A stretch of 64,000 nt of DNA from Gammaproteobacteria bacterium (GTDB lineage Bacteria; Pseudomonadota; Gammaproteobacteria; Pseudomonadales; Halieaceae), in contig JANSYN010000003.1 in assembly GCA_024742415.1 (NCBI GenBank), positions 124,001 through 188,000 on the forward strand, written 5' to 3'. The number at the start of each line of letters is the position of its first letter. The stretch's first letter is position 1. Position numbers and translations under genes: made by a program. The notes under the pieces are model-generated. The model had not been told where the DNA came from, searched no databases, and saw only the letters and a program-made list of their open reading frames with translations. Positions 48,625 through 56,942 of the stretch are shown here, in pieces.

Positions 48625-49790
48625 TGCCGCTGTCTGCTTTCCATCCCGAATCCTACGCGCACCTGTTAGCCGAGAAAGTGGCTCGCACTCGCGTCGTTCT
48701 GCAGGACTTTGATCCGCCAGAACCGCTGGTGTATCCCTCGCAGGCGGAAGGATTTCGCATGCGCGCGGAGTTTCGCCTGTGGCATGACGGTGACGATTTG
48801 AACTACGTCATGTTCAAGCGTGGCGATGCCAAAACGCCGTATCCGATAGAACACTTTCCGGTTGCCTGTGAGGCCATACAAGCGATCATGCCAACACTGC
48901 GCCTGTTGCTCAGGCCCAATCGGTCGCTACGTTTAAAACTTTTCCAGGTGGAGTTCCTGGCCAGCCTGAGTGGCGAGATGGTCATTACGCTGGCGTATCA
49001 CCGTAAACTGGATGACGAATGGCTATTCCAGGCGCAGGGCCTGCGCGACGCGCTGCAACGCGAAGTGAACGGCGCCGGCTCTCGTGCTCTGGGCAAGTTG
49101 TCGATCGTCGGGCGCAGCCGCAAGCAGAAACTGGTTGTAGGCGAGGATTACGTTGACGAAGCGCTGGAAATCAACAACCGCGTGTATCGCTACCGGCAGT
49201 TTGAACAGTCATTTACACAACCCAATGCACGGGTGAATGTCGCGATGCTGGAATGGGCGAGCAACCAGGCAGCGCAATCAGGTGGCGGTGACCTGTTGGA
49301 GCTGTACTGTGGAAACGGTAACTTCACCTTGCCGCTCGCGCAGTATTTTGACCAGGTGGTTGCTACTGAAGTAGCGAAGTCCTCTATCAAAGCTGCGCGA
49401 CACAATATCAGGCAGAACAACGCGGGTAATATCCATCTCATCCGTTTGTCTGCCGAAGAAGTGACCCAGGCCCTGGCCGGAGAACGCGAGTTTCGCCGCC
49501 TGCGGGAGTTGCCCGGCGCCCTCACAGCCTTCAATCTGGCCACTTTACTGGTAGATCCTCCACGAGCCGGGCTGGATGATCACACAACCCGGATGGCAGG
49601 TGCCTTCAACAACATCATTTACATCTCATGCAATCCGCAGAGCCTGGCCACGAATCTGGCGAACTTGTGCCAGAGTCATCGCATCGCGCATCTTGCCATG
49701 TTTGACCAATTCCCCTATACAGACCACATGGAATGTGGCGTGGTACTGCGCCGACGCGAAAGCCGCCTAGCGACGAATACCAAAAGCTAA
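48624..49790 (+). CDS. trmA: tRNA (uracil-5-)-methyltransferase TrmA
   Basis: 388 residues from the ATG at 48624, which shares one base with the ybiB stop (TAATG). SAM motif ELYCGNGNFTLPLA near 220, VDPPRAGLDD near 300 and the nucleophile Cys in YISCNPQSLATNL near 328, all canonical. It makes 5-methyluridine at tRNA position 54. The last 24 bases overlap the convergent gene on the other strand. Confidence 0.96.
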   Translation: MPLSAFHPESYAHLLAEKVARTRVVLQDFDPPEPLVYPSQAEGFRMRAEFRLWHDGDDLNYVMFKRGDAKTPYPIEHFPVACEAIQAIMPTLRLLLRPNRSLRLKLFQVEFLASLSGEMVITLAYHRKLDDEWLFQAQGLRDALQREVNGAGSRALGKLSIVGRSRKQKLVVGEDYVDEALEINNRVYRYRQFEQSFTQPNARVNVAMLEWASNQAAQSGGGDLLELYCGNGNFTLPLAQYFDQVVATEVAKSSIKAARHNIRQNNAGNIHLIRLSAEEVTQALAGEREFRRLRELPGALTAFNLATLLVDPPRAGLDDHTTRMAGAFNNIIYISCNPQSLATNLANLCQSHRIAHLAMFDQFPYTDHMECGVVLRRRESRLATNTKS

Positions 49791-50654
49791 CAAGCCCCGG
49801 CCGAGCACATCATCCAGACGGTCGGCATCTTCCTCATTGATCTCAATATGGCGTAACTGAAGTTCCCGATAGACTTTGCGCCTGGCCAACTTCGCTGCAA
49901 GCGCTGACGGTGAGGACTCCTGCTCCCAACAGTCGATATAAATACTGCCCTCGGGCAAGTAGAAATCCGCAAACAGCGCTTCTTCAACTGGCAGGGCGCG
50001 ACGGTGTGCATGTGCCAACTGGGAAAAATACAGCCAGTTGCAGACCTGCGCCTGCAGTGCCGAGCCCAACGTGTGGCCATCGACCCCCAGGGGTTCCTGG
50101 GCTTGAGTGGGCAGTCCGTCAAACAAATCCCGCTCTGCATCCCCCTCTGCCGGCGCCTGGAACCCCACACCAAGGCGACCAAGTTCTCGCTGCAGCACCG
50201 CATCGTCGATGATTTCATGCGGCCAGGTCACGTATAGCGCACCACTGTTGCTGCTTTCTTCCTGTAGGCCCCCAAGTTCCTTGCCCCGGCGTGTCAACTC
50301 CCAGCCAATGATGCTGTGGGTCTGCAGGCCAAGTTCCGCCAGCACGCGGTTGATCTGCCTGGCGTGAAGGTGCGGGAAGTAGCGACACAAGCCGGCTGCG
50401 GTGATGCGTTTATTGGATTCAATCGCTGCAATGAGGGCATGCTGGTCCAGGTGCTCCGGCCACACGATATAGGCGCCGTATTTTTGGCTCTTGTAGTAGC
50501 TACCGCCCTCAAACTCACCCTTGGGAGTGAGTGCCCAGCTGTCGTTGACGCGTCGAATCCAGCCATAGTCCCTGAGCGTGGCAAACAACTGCTGCACCGG
50601 CAGACCGAGCTTTTTCGCCAGCGCAGTGGTAGACAGCTTGCCCTCGCCAGACAT
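49767..50654 (-). CDS. Tandem winged-helix protein with PD-(D/E)XK-like C-terminal domain
   Basis: 295 residues. Two similar blocks stand at the N-terminus: LSTTALAKKLGLPVQQLFATLRDYG...W.LTPKG (about 7-45) and ITAAGLCRYFPHLHARQINRVLAELG...WELTRRGKELGG (about 84-128). Each is followed by a YIVWPE/YVTWPHE stretch, an internal duplication resembling KilA-C-like winged helices. The C-terminus FADFYLPEGSIYIDCWE...AAKLARRKVYRELQLRHIEI fits a Vsr/DUF559-like PD-(D/E)XK core. The function is unknown; a DNA-binding nuclease or repair role is inferred. It is 2 bases after the dUTPase gene, so probably co-transcribed with it. Confidence 0.7.
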   Translation of the reverse strand: MSGEGKLSTTALAKKLGLPVQQLFATLRDYGWIRRVNDSWALTPKGEFEGGSYYKSQKYGAYIVWPEHLDQHALIAAIESNKRITAAGLCRYFPHLHARQINRVLAELGLQTHSIIGWELTRRGKELGGLQEESSNSGALYVTWPHEIIDDAVLQRELGRLGVGFQAPAEGDAERDLFDGLPTQAQEPLGVDGHTLGSALQAQVCNWLYFSQLAHAHRRALPVEEALFADFYLPEGSIYIDCWEQESSPSALAAKLARRKVYRELQLRHIEINEEDADRLDDVLGRGLLAFGIRR

Positions 50655-50656
50655 GG

Positions 50657-51286
50657 CTAGGATTGAGCAACCAGTTGCGTATAGCGTTCGCTCAGCGCGC
50701 TATACACTTGGTCAGAAAAATCCGCTGCAGTGGTATCCAGTGTCGCTACGAGCTCCGCCAGATGTTCGTTGTCTTCGCGCCCTGCCCAGTTTTTTTCGTA
50801 ACTACCGTCTTTATAGCCATTGTCCTGGCGGAAGAAGTTCAACACATTTTTACCGACATAGGCGGTGTACAGCGTCTCGAAATCCAGGCCCGAGGCATGC
50901 ATCAATGTCCAGAATCGCGCAGGTGAGAAACTCTTTGTTTGCAGCGAGTGCTGGGCCAGCGCCTCAGTCGCTTCCAGTATGTTTGATGGTGAGTCGGGCG
51001 CAGCGTGGATATCGGCAAGGATGCTGTCGGCGATATCCTCTATGGTTTGTCCGTCGCCAAAGAGAGCAGACATGCCAAAATGCCAGATATCGATGACTTC
51101 CAACTGCACCTGATCAAGTTCGGGCGTTTGCCTCTTCCACCATTTGTAACCGTGATGATCCATCAACTCGCCACATTCAATCCATATCGCGCGGTACCAC
51201 TCGAAGTTCTGCGCTGCCCAATGTTCGTGCACGCGGGTATTCATGCGATCCTGCATCCGCAGCATGTTCATTAATGCCTGTTTCAC
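50657..51286 (-). CDS. Dimeric dUTP diphosphatase (all-alpha dUTPase)
   Basis: 209 residues from a GTG codon. ECGELMDHHGYKWWKRQ near 37-53, EVIDIWHFGMSALFGDG near 63-79 and FRQDNGYKDGSYEKNW near 152 form the metal-binding helices of the dimeric dUTPase/MazG superfamily. It hydrolyses dUTP to dUMP, keeping uracil out of DNA. This type is common in phages and some bacteria and is unrelated to the trimeric Dut. It is followed by the putative nuclease gene. Confidence 0.88.
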   Translation of the reverse strand: MKQALMNMLRMQDRMNTRVHEHWAAQNFEWYRAIWIECGELMDHHGYKWWKRQTPELDQVQLEVIDIWHFGMSALFGDGQTIEDIADSILADIHAAPDSPSNILEATEALAQHSLQTKSFSPARFWTLMHASGLDFETLYTAYVGKNVLNFFRQDNGYKDGSYEKNWAGREDNEHLAELVATLDTTAADFSDQVYSALSERYTQLVAQS

Positions 51287-51518
51287 TGAGGTCTCTCTCC
51301 AGGTTGAAGGTCAGGTCCAACGGAGTCTGCACTATACCAACACCGGCGCGACGACGCCCGCAGGAGCGGTGATTCTATGCCCAGCATCGGCGCTTCGCCA
51401 ATCAATTGCAGCGCGTTTCGTATCAGGCCCAGCCTGGTGATGTGCTTGCCAGTGGAGCTGTGTCTGCTATGGTGAATATACCAGCTTGTCTGCCAGCTCA
51501 TCTGGGGAGCAGCCGCTC

Positions 51519-52097
51519 ATGAAACAGCTAACCATAGCCAGCGTTGTATCGATATTATGCGGGATGTCACTCGCGGCGGTAAGCCAGCAGGAAGTGTCAC
51601 TGATCTGGTCCGGGACTACGGGCACCGGGACGCCAGGCTCTGGTACAATTTTTGTCAACGCAGGTGACGAGTTGACCCTGGATATCCTCGTCAAGGATAC
51701 CGGGTGTGAAGGCTTTCTGGGCGCCGCCGCAGGTGTAAGCTGGGATGATGTGGTTCTCACGGGTTTTAACGCCATGGAATGCCCCACCCCGGAAAACCCG
51801 CTCGGCCCAGGTTTGTGCAGCGATTCCAGTGAGAAGATTTTGACGTCGGTATTGCCCGGGGTGGACGAGACGCCAGGGCTCGCCGTCGGGTTTGAGGCTA
51901 TCAACATTGTCTCGACCGAGCCCGCATTTGTGTGCGAGACGATGTACCTGGGGCGGACCCAATTCATCGTTGAATCTGCCGCCAGCAGTGAACTGGCAGT
52001 GGCGCTGCGCGTGGGCGATGGTGTCATCCAACCCGATTTTTCCATTACGACGCCGGCAACGGTGTCTGCGTTTATCGAACCTGCGCCAGGTTGTTAG
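51519..52097 (+). CDS. Secreted protein with signal peptide, cohesin-like sandwich, unrecognised
   Basis: 192 residues from the ATG at 51519 (GGGAG upstream). A signal peptide (MKQLTIASVVSILCGMSLAAVS) is followed by a Thr/Gly-rich beta-pattern: SLIWSGTTGTGTPGSGTIFVNAGDELTLDILV (about 25-56) and five cysteines in the mature part. The alternation of polar and hydrophobic residues suggests a cohesin- or Ig-like beta-sandwich. There is no anchor at the C-terminus. It is the last host gene before the integrated element. Confidence 0.65.
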   Translation: MKQLTIASVVSILCGMSLAAVSQQEVSLIWSGTTGTGTPGSGTIFVNAGDELTLDILVKDTGCEGFLGAAAGVSWDDVVLTGFNAMECPTPENPLGPGLCSDSSEKILTSVLPGVDETPGLAVGFEAINIVSTEPAFVCETMYLGRTQFIVESAASSELAVALRVGDGVIQPDFSITTPATVSAFIEPAPGC

Positions 52098-52109
52098 GGT
52101 GCTGCGAAG

Positions 52110-52165
52110 TGGTGCGAGTGGCGGGACTTGAACCCGCATAGCCGTTAAGCCGTCAGATTTTAAGT
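52110..52165 (-). repeat. att site: displaced 3' fragment of tRNA-Leu(UAA)
   Basis: 56 bases identical to 61227-61282. They cover the anticodon loop through the 3' CCA of tRNA-Leu, but the 5' half is absent, replaced by unrelated sequence after 52165. This is the original host 3' end left at the far side of the insertion. Confidence 0.95.
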
Positions 52166-52279
52166 TAGTTTTTCAGGCATTCTGTAACATTCTGAAAAAT
52201 AACGCTTTTCCTAAACAATTCGCCCTAAACCTCTGTTTTATATGCAAATAATCTATTAACAACCGTTAAACAAGATTAA

Positions 52280-52308
52280 TTGACGTTCCCTGCTATTAGC
52301 CGCAAAAT
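52280..52308 (+). promoter_or_regulatory. Integrase promoter candidate
   Basis: TTGACG (52280-52285), 17-base spacer, CAAAAT (52303-52308). The -10 box touches the TGTGTCC repeats, so integrase bound there could repress its own gene. Confidence 0.45.
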
Positions 52309-52345
52309 GTGTCCAGAGTGTGTCCCAACGGTTTGGGACACATTT
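52306..52345. repeat. Arm-type integrase site candidate, left (TGTGTCC repeats)
   Basis: Two direct TGTGTCC copies, then an inverted copy forming the hairpin TGTGTCCCAA-CGGT-TTGGGACACA. The first 23 bases (52306-52328) recur with two mismatches at 61130-61152 near the other end of the element. Confidence 0.6.
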
Positions 52346-52416
52346 AAAATCGGCTTCGGGGGTGCACTAACACCACCCGAAACCTGACCGAAATTCACTA
52401 GATTGAGGTAGTGAAA

Positions 52417-53700
52417 ATGGCTGCACAGGATTCTACCACCGCCAAACGCAAACAGCAGGACAAGAAAACGCTACGCTTCAACAAAGATGCGCTGAACGCC
52501 CTGCCCGCCCCTGCGACCCGCGTCTACTTGTACGACGACAAAGTGCCGCAACTGGGCCTGATCCACCACCCGGCGACAAAAACCCACCCCGAAGGCAAGA
52601 AAGTCTTTTTTGCCCGCGTCACGTTTGATGGGCGCACGGAACGCTGGCGCATCGAGAACGGCGTATTTCCCGGTATGCCGATTGACCTAGCACGAGAACG
52701 GGCGCGAGAGCATGTGACCGCTGCCGCCCAGGGCACGCACCCGATCAAAGCGAAACGGGCGAAGAAAGCCGCCAAGGCGGTTTCGGGCCTGACTGTTGAG
52801 CAGGCACTAGACCTGTTTGCTGAAAACAAAGTACGCCGACTATCAACCGGCGAAAAACTGCCATTGAAACCGCGCACCATTGCGGCCTATCGGCATTCAA
52901 TCAGGAAGCTGCTAGGCGATGACCTTTACGCTGGGCCGCTGAACCAGATCACCGAAGCTGTTCTAACGAAACGAGTACAAACGCGGGAGAAAGTCGCCAA
53001 GACCGCCACCGCTGGGGCGCTACGATCACTGTCTGCCGTGTGGAACTGGCTGGGGCGACAGCGTGAGTACCGGGAGCAACTGCCCGATAACCCGGTTAGA
53101 GAATATTCCCGTTATAACGAGGGGCTGCATGTGCCCGCCCCGAAAAAGGGCCGCATAGAAAAGGATGAACTGCCCGCATGGTTTGACGCTGTGGAGGCGC
53201 TGCCGGCCATGTATGCCGAGTATTACCAATGGCTTTTATTCACCGGCACCCGTACCGGCGAAGCCAGGGGGCTAGATTGGCAAGATATAGACTTTAAGCG
53301 CAACGTCTACCACCTGCGCGACCCCAAGAATCGCCGCCCCGCTTCCCTGCCCCTACCGTCAGTCATTGGCGCGAAGCTAAAAAACCGAAAGCAGGACGCG
53401 GGTAAGGTGTTCACCTTCGCGGATGACCCGAAGCGCCAGCGTAAAAAAGTAGTTGATGCGCTAGGGAAACATTGGACGAACCACGATCTGCGCCGAACAT
53501 TCGCGGGCGTGGCTCAGGCAGTGTGCAGTTATACCAGCGTCAAGCGATTGCTGAATCACACCTTCACGGATATTACGGAGCAATACATAGGCGAAGCCGC
53601 CGACCTGGGCGAAGAAATTGCGAAGGTTGAACGGGAGCTATTGCGGCTGGCTGGCCGACCGCTGAACAACGTGGTGGCGCTGCGAGAGGTGAAGGCATGA
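52417..53700 (+). CDS. Tyrosine recombinase/integrase of the satellite
   Basis: 427 residues; ATG 52417 has GAGG eight bases upstream, better than the GTG two codons earlier. An N-terminal DUF4102-like arm-binding part (DDKVPQLGLIHHP, FARVTFDGRTERWRIENGVFPGMPIDLARERA) is followed by a SAM-like core-binding domain. Catalytic residues: Arg in TGTRTGEARGL near 278, HDLRR near 356, His in LLNHT near 379 and Tyr in EQYIGEA near 389. It catalyses integration and excision at the tRNA-Leu att sites. It faces into the element and overlaps the next gene by 4 bases. Confidence 0.95.
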   Translation: MAAQDSTTAKRKQQDKKTLRFNKDALNALPAPATRVYLYDDKVPQLGLIHHPATKTHPEGKKVFFARVTFDGRTERWRIENGVFPGMPIDLARERAREHVTAAAQGTHPIKAKRAKKAAKAVSGLTVEQALDLFAENKVRRLSTGEKLPLKPRTIAAYRHSIRKLLGDDLYAGPLNQITEAVLTKRVQTREKVAKTATAGALRSLSAVWNWLGRQREYREQLPDNPVREYSRYNEGLHVPAPKKGRIEKDELPAWFDAVEALPAMYAEYYQWLLFTGTRTGEARGLDWQDIDFKRNVYHLRDPKNRRPASLPLPSVIGAKLKNRKQDAGKVFTFADDPKRQRKKVVDALGKHWTNHDLRRTFAGVAQAVCSYTSVKRLLNHTFTDITEQYIGEAADLGEEIAKVERELLRLAGRPLNNVVALREVKA

Positions 53701-54122
53701 GCAAACCCGACAAGCGCAAGCCTCCCATCAGCTACAAATTTTCAATTGATGATGGTACAGATGTGCAGCTTTCCCCGCATGAATACCGCCAAGAGCGAAT
53801 GAAAGAGGCTGTCAGAATGGCGCGCTCCGATGACGCACGCTACCGGCGCCATGGTGAGCTACTGCTGGCAAAGCTGACCGGGGCCAGCGATGAGGCACAT
53901 ACAGTTGATTTGAGGCGCAAACTAAACAGCATTGAAAAGCGAAAGAAGCAGCGCGACGAAATAGCGCTAGCTGTAAGAGAAAAATACTCTGAGCTAATAA
54001 CCGCCGGTAAGGCACCGCGTGAAACCACCACACTTATCGTCCAGCATTTAGAGAGCAAAAACACGCCTCGCGGGCGTGATTTTATATTGGAAGTTCTGAG
54101 AGAGGCCGGACTGCGAGATTGA
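53697..54122 (+). CDS. Satellite protein of unknown function, charged
   Basis: 141 residues; ATG overlaps the integrase stop (ATGA). It is very rich in Arg, Lys and Glu, with a predicted helical middle (LRRKLNSIEKRKKQRDEIALAVREKY, about 82-107) that could form a coiled coil, and LSPHEYRQERMKEAVRMAR earlier. I recognise no family. Its coupling to the integrase suggests a role in recombination or in regulating it. Confidence 0.7.
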   Translation: MSKPDKRKPPISYKFSIDDGTDVQLSPHEYRQERMKEAVRMARSDDARYRRHGELLLAKLTGASDEAHTVDLRRKLNSIEKRKKQRDEIALAVREKYSELITAGKAPRETTTLIVQHLESKNTPRGRDFILEVLREAGLRD

Positions 54123-54230
54123 AATACGGATTTGTCACAAGCCCGCATGTAATCCACCTAACTTGCTAGTAAACACAGATTAGGGGCATATAGTTCTAGA
54201 CCATCTTAGTTAATTACCGAGGTGGTTTAA

Positions 54231-54464
54231 ATGTCACACCAAGCCCTATCCCAGCACGGACTTTCCGACGAAGAATTTCTCGCTGATCTTTGCGACGATA
54301 ACGAACTTGCCCGCATTCTGCGAGTGCAGCGCCAAAGCATCCCGGTAATGCGATGCCGAGGGAAGCTGCCGATACCGACATATCGCCTAGGCCGCAAGAC
54401 GCTTTCAAGCCGCAGCGCAGCGATTGAGTTACTGCGACAGAGCCGAGTCAGATATGCGCAGTGA
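54231..54464 (+). CDS. AlpA-like helix-turn-helix regulator
   Basis: 77 residues. NELARILRVQRQSIPVMRCRGKLPIPTYRLGRKTLSSRSAAIELL (about 25-69) has the layout of the AlpA/excisionase (HTH_17) family: helix-turn-helix, then a short wing ending in a helix. In satellites such proteins activate or direct excision. AGG precedes the ATG after a 107-bp gap that probably holds its promoter. It overlaps the primase start by 11 bases. Confidence 0.75.
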   Translation: MSHQALSQHGLSDEEFLADLCDDNELARILRVQRQSIPVMRCRGKLPIPTYRLGRKTLSSRSAAIELLRQSRVRYAQ

Positions 54465-55221
54465 GGTTGCCGCCGCCGCACAGGGCCGCTGGCCGCAAAT
54501 CCATAGTGCTGCGGGAATCCCGCCGGGGTTTCTACGCAACCGGCACCAACCCTGCCCCATGTGCGGGGGGCGCGACCGTTACCGCTACGACGATAAAGAC
54601 GGGCGCGGCAGTTACTACTGCAACCAGTGCGGTGCAGGCGATGGCTTTGCCTTGCTGATGCAGTATCACGGATGGGACTTCGAGAAAGCCGCCGCCGAGG
54701 TATCCAGCATCTTGGGGCACAACCCAGCGCCCACCGTGACGCCGAAACCTGCACCGCGCAGCACTGCACAATACGCGGAGAAACTATGGCAGGCCGCGCT
54801 CGCTGATGATGCTGCTGTGGCCGCTCACCCGTATGCAATCCGCAAGCGCATCACACACGCCGCAGCCGCCGCCAGGGGCCGCGCCAGCGGTAAGCTAATA
54901 GGCAGGGATGCCGATTGCGTGATCGTCCCGCAACGAACGCTAGCGGGCGACTTAGTCGGTGTGGAGTGCATCGACTGCGAGGGCGTTAAACAGAGCTTCG
55001 GGCGCAAGGGCGTATTAATCCTAGGCAATGATCTGGACGCCAAGCTGCCGCAACTGATTGTAGAGGGCTGGGCAACCGCTGTCGCAATCCTGGGATTCTA
55101 TCACTGGAATGCGTGCGTATATGCGGCTTTCGGCAGGGGCAAGCTGGAGCCGCTGGCCTGCGAGTTAGCGGCAAAGTATCCAGATCGCACCGTCATTATT
55201 GGGGGGGAGCGCGATGCCTGA
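54454..55221 (+). CDS. Satellite primase with zinc finger and Toprim-like region
   Basis: 255 residues from MRSEVAAAAQGRW; a start ten codons earlier is possible. A zinc finger CPMCGGRDRYRY...YYCNQCGAGD is near 35-63; LIVEGWATAVAILGF near 205 is the Toprim glutamate motif. The product ends at GGERDA exactly where the Toprim DxD motif would be, in a run of seven G. This is the P4/T7-type DNA primase architecture used to start satellite replication. It overlaps the helicase gene by 8 bases. Confidence 0.85.
   Translation: MRSEVAAAAQGRWPQIHSAAGIPPGFLRNRHQPCPMCGGRDRYRYDDKDGRGSYYCNQCGAGDGFALLMQYHGWDFEKAAAEVSSILGHNPAPTVTPKPAPRSTAQYAEKLWQAALADDAAVAAHPYAIRKRITHAAAAARGRASGKLIGRDADCVIVPQRTLAGDLVGVECIDCEGVKQSFGRKGVLILGNDLDAKLPQLIVEGWATAVAILGFYHWNACVYAAFGRGKLEPLACELAAKYPDRTVIIGGERDA
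55201..55207 (+). other. Seven-G run at the primase-helicase junction
   Basis: ATT ATT followed by GGGGGGG 14 bases before the primase stop. A one-base slip here would join the primase frame to the helicase frame. Confidence 0.9.
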
Positions 55222-56446
55222 CCTACCGCCGAACGTGAAGCGAATCGAGCAACCCGCCACTGCCGCAGGTAATGACGCCGCCGACTGGCAGGACAACCCC
55301 GAGGCTGTCGCTGCATTTCGGGAGTTGGTGAGCGCCGCGATTGCACCCGCACCGCACCCGCTGAAAAGCAAAACCGTGACCTTGAGCCTGGACAACATAC
55401 AGCGGCGACCCATACCGCGTGAGCTTTTGTGTGGATATTGGCCTGCTGGCGCAACGTCTGCCGTTGTCGCTATGGGAGGTGTCGGTAAAACGACATTTTT
55501 AATGCAGACGGCCGCTAACTATGTGTCAGACAGTCTGCACTGCATGTTTGTCACCGCCGAGGACTCACCCGAGGACTACCACGCCAAGCTGCACAATTTG
55601 CTGTTTACCGATAAGGCTTCAACGCTAAATCCCGCAGCCGTGGCCGACAAGATCCATGTGCTGAATCTTCGGGGCGATGGCGTCAAGCTGATTGCCGAAG
55701 CTGGCGGGAGCTTCATGCCGTCAACCGCAGCCGATGATTTAGCAGTATTCATTACCGAGAACTACCCGAAGGTGCGAGTAGTGTTTTTTGAAACGGTGTC
55801 GCGCTTTGCTGGCGGTGAAGATAACGACCGCATGGAGGCCGTTGTAAGCGCCTGCGACCGTATCGGCGTGGCAATCAATGGCGCTTGTGTGCTTGTCCAC
55901 CACACCGGCAAGGGCCAAGCCAGGGACAAGGTTATCGACCTGTACGCGGGCCGTGGTGGCTCTGCATTGGGCGATAACACCCGCAGCATGATTGTCCTGA
56001 CTCGACTGGATAACGAATATCGCGGTGCGCAGCCAATAGTGGTTGACCGTGAAGATATTGATTCTGGCCGAGTGTTTGAAGTTACCCATGTGCGTAACAG
56101 CTATGGGCCAACCCGCGAGCCGCAATACTTCATAACCCGCCAGGGATACTGTCATGGGCCGATACTTGAATCAGTGCCGATTGCGAATGCTGCCGATGTG
56201 ATGCAGGCGAGGCTCGCCGCGATGGATGCCAAAGCAAATGCTGCCGCCAGCAAAATACGCGACATTATCGAATCCAAGCACAGTGTCCCGCGCAAGTTTT
56301 TTGACGCAGGGACTAAATCGCTTATCGGAATCACCCAGGCCGAGAGCCGCGCACTAATCGAAGAAATGCTAGAAACGGGAGCATTGGAGGTAGTCGAGGA
56401 ACCCGCAGGCAAAGCCACCCGCAAGATGCTGAGGTTAGCCAAATGA
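55214..56446 (+). CDS. RepA-like hexameric replicative helicase (RecA-fold ATPase)
   Basis: 410 residues from MPDLPPNVKRIEQ; ATG lies within the end of the primase gene. Walker A is AMGGVGKTTFL near 88-98, the Walker B region is VRVVFFETVSRFAGGEDNDRM near 190-210, and VLVHHTGKGQ near 228 follows, the pattern of the RSF1010 RepA/AAA_25 family. The usual Walker B Asp is Glu here. It should unwind DNA at the satellite origin together with the primase. Its stop overlaps the next small gene (ATGA). Confidence 0.9.
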   Translation: MPDLPPNVKRIEQPATAAGNDAADWQDNPEAVAAFRELVSAAIAPAPHPLKSKTVTLSLDNIQRRPIPRELLCGYWPAGATSAVVAMGGVGKTTFLMQTAANYVSDSLHCMFVTAEDSPEDYHAKLHNLLFTDKASTLNPAAVADKIHVLNLRGDGVKLIAEAGGSFMPSTAADDLAVFITENYPKVRVVFFETVSRFAGGEDNDRMEAVVSACDRIGVAINGACVLVHHTGKGQARDKVIDLYAGRGGSALGDNTRSMIVLTRLDNEYRGAQPIVVDREDIDSGRVFEVTHVRNSYGPTREPQYFITRQGYCHGPILESVPIANAADVMQARLAAMDAKANAAASKIRDIIESKHSVPRKFFDAGTKSLIGITQAESRALIEEMLETGALEVVEEPAGKATRKMLRLAK

Positions 56447-56712
56447 CGCCGCGTGGTTTTAGGCCACACACCGTCACGCGCCGTGTGGGTGGTGGCTTCA
56501 GGAAAGCAGGAAAAAGTAACCCAGCACACACCGCCCTAACGGTGTGTGTGGGTTTATTTTCCTATAGGGCCACACACCGTAAACGGGCCATTTCGCCGGG
56601 CACTCGAAAGCAGGGACAACCGTACCCCCTGGGAAGCCACCCCCCGTCACACGCCGTTAAGTTTTTCGTTCTGATTGTTGCGGCTGTGCTATTTGCGGAG
56701 GCCGCTTTATGA
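56443..56712 (+). CDS. Small ORF spanning the repeat cluster, uncertain
   Basis: 89 codons. Its ATG overlaps the helicase stop and its stop overlaps the next ATG (both ATGA), as real genes in this operon do. The coding stretch coincides with the CACACACCG repeats, the composition is basic and odd, and only a C-terminal hydrophobic helix (AVKFFVLIVAAVLFAEAAL) stands out. It is either a small basic membrane protein or a reading frame kept open only for translational coupling. Confidence 0.4.
   Translation: MTPRGFRPHTVTRRVGGGFRKAGKSNPAHTALTVCVGLFSYRATHRKRAISPGTRKQGQPYPLGSHPPSHAVKFFVLIVAAVLFAEAAL
56462..56580. repeat. CACACACCG repeat cluster, candidate replication origin
   Basis: CACACACCG occurs three times directly (56465, 56525, 56572) and once inverted (56540), with the outer direct copies inside a 13-bp GGCCACACACCGT. 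A degenerate inverted copy (GCCGTGTGG) lies near 56480 and a CACACGCCGT near 56648. Such iterons next to a helicase gene are where satellite or plasmid origins usually lie. Confidence 0.5.
56525..56560 (+). terminator. Hairpin with T-rich tail inside the repeat cluster
   Basis: CACACACCG (56525-56533), loop CCCTAA, CGGTGTGTG (56540-56548), then GGGTTTATTTT. It has the form of an intrinsic terminator for the early replication genes, though it may equally be an origin element. Confidence 0.45.
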
Positions 56713-56942
56713 GGTGGGTTTATAGACTGACATTCACCAATGGCCGCAGAGTCACCTTTCCGAGCGCAGAGCGCATAGATGATTGCCTGGCGCATTTCCA
56801 GGCAAGGTTTGGCGCGGATGCCGTGGCGGGCGTTACAGAGCGTTTTGGCGATGGCGAGCCGGTAGAGCATTACCCGCATGATGACCGCAAGGCCAGAATT
56901 ATGTCGGCAATAGACACTTTTCACAGGAGCGTGAGGCGATGA
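56709..56942 (+). CDS. Small satellite protein, unrecognised
   Basis: 77 residues; GGAGG lies 7 bases before the ATG, and both ends overlap neighbours by 4 bases. The start MRWVYRLTFTNGRRVTFPSAERID looks like a small beta-sheet, followed by helical stretches and a basic end. I recognise no family. Confidence 0.65.
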   Translation: MRWVYRLTFTNGRRVTFPSAERIDDCLAHFQARFGADAVAGVTERFGDGEPVEHYPHDDRKARIMSAIDTFHRSVRR

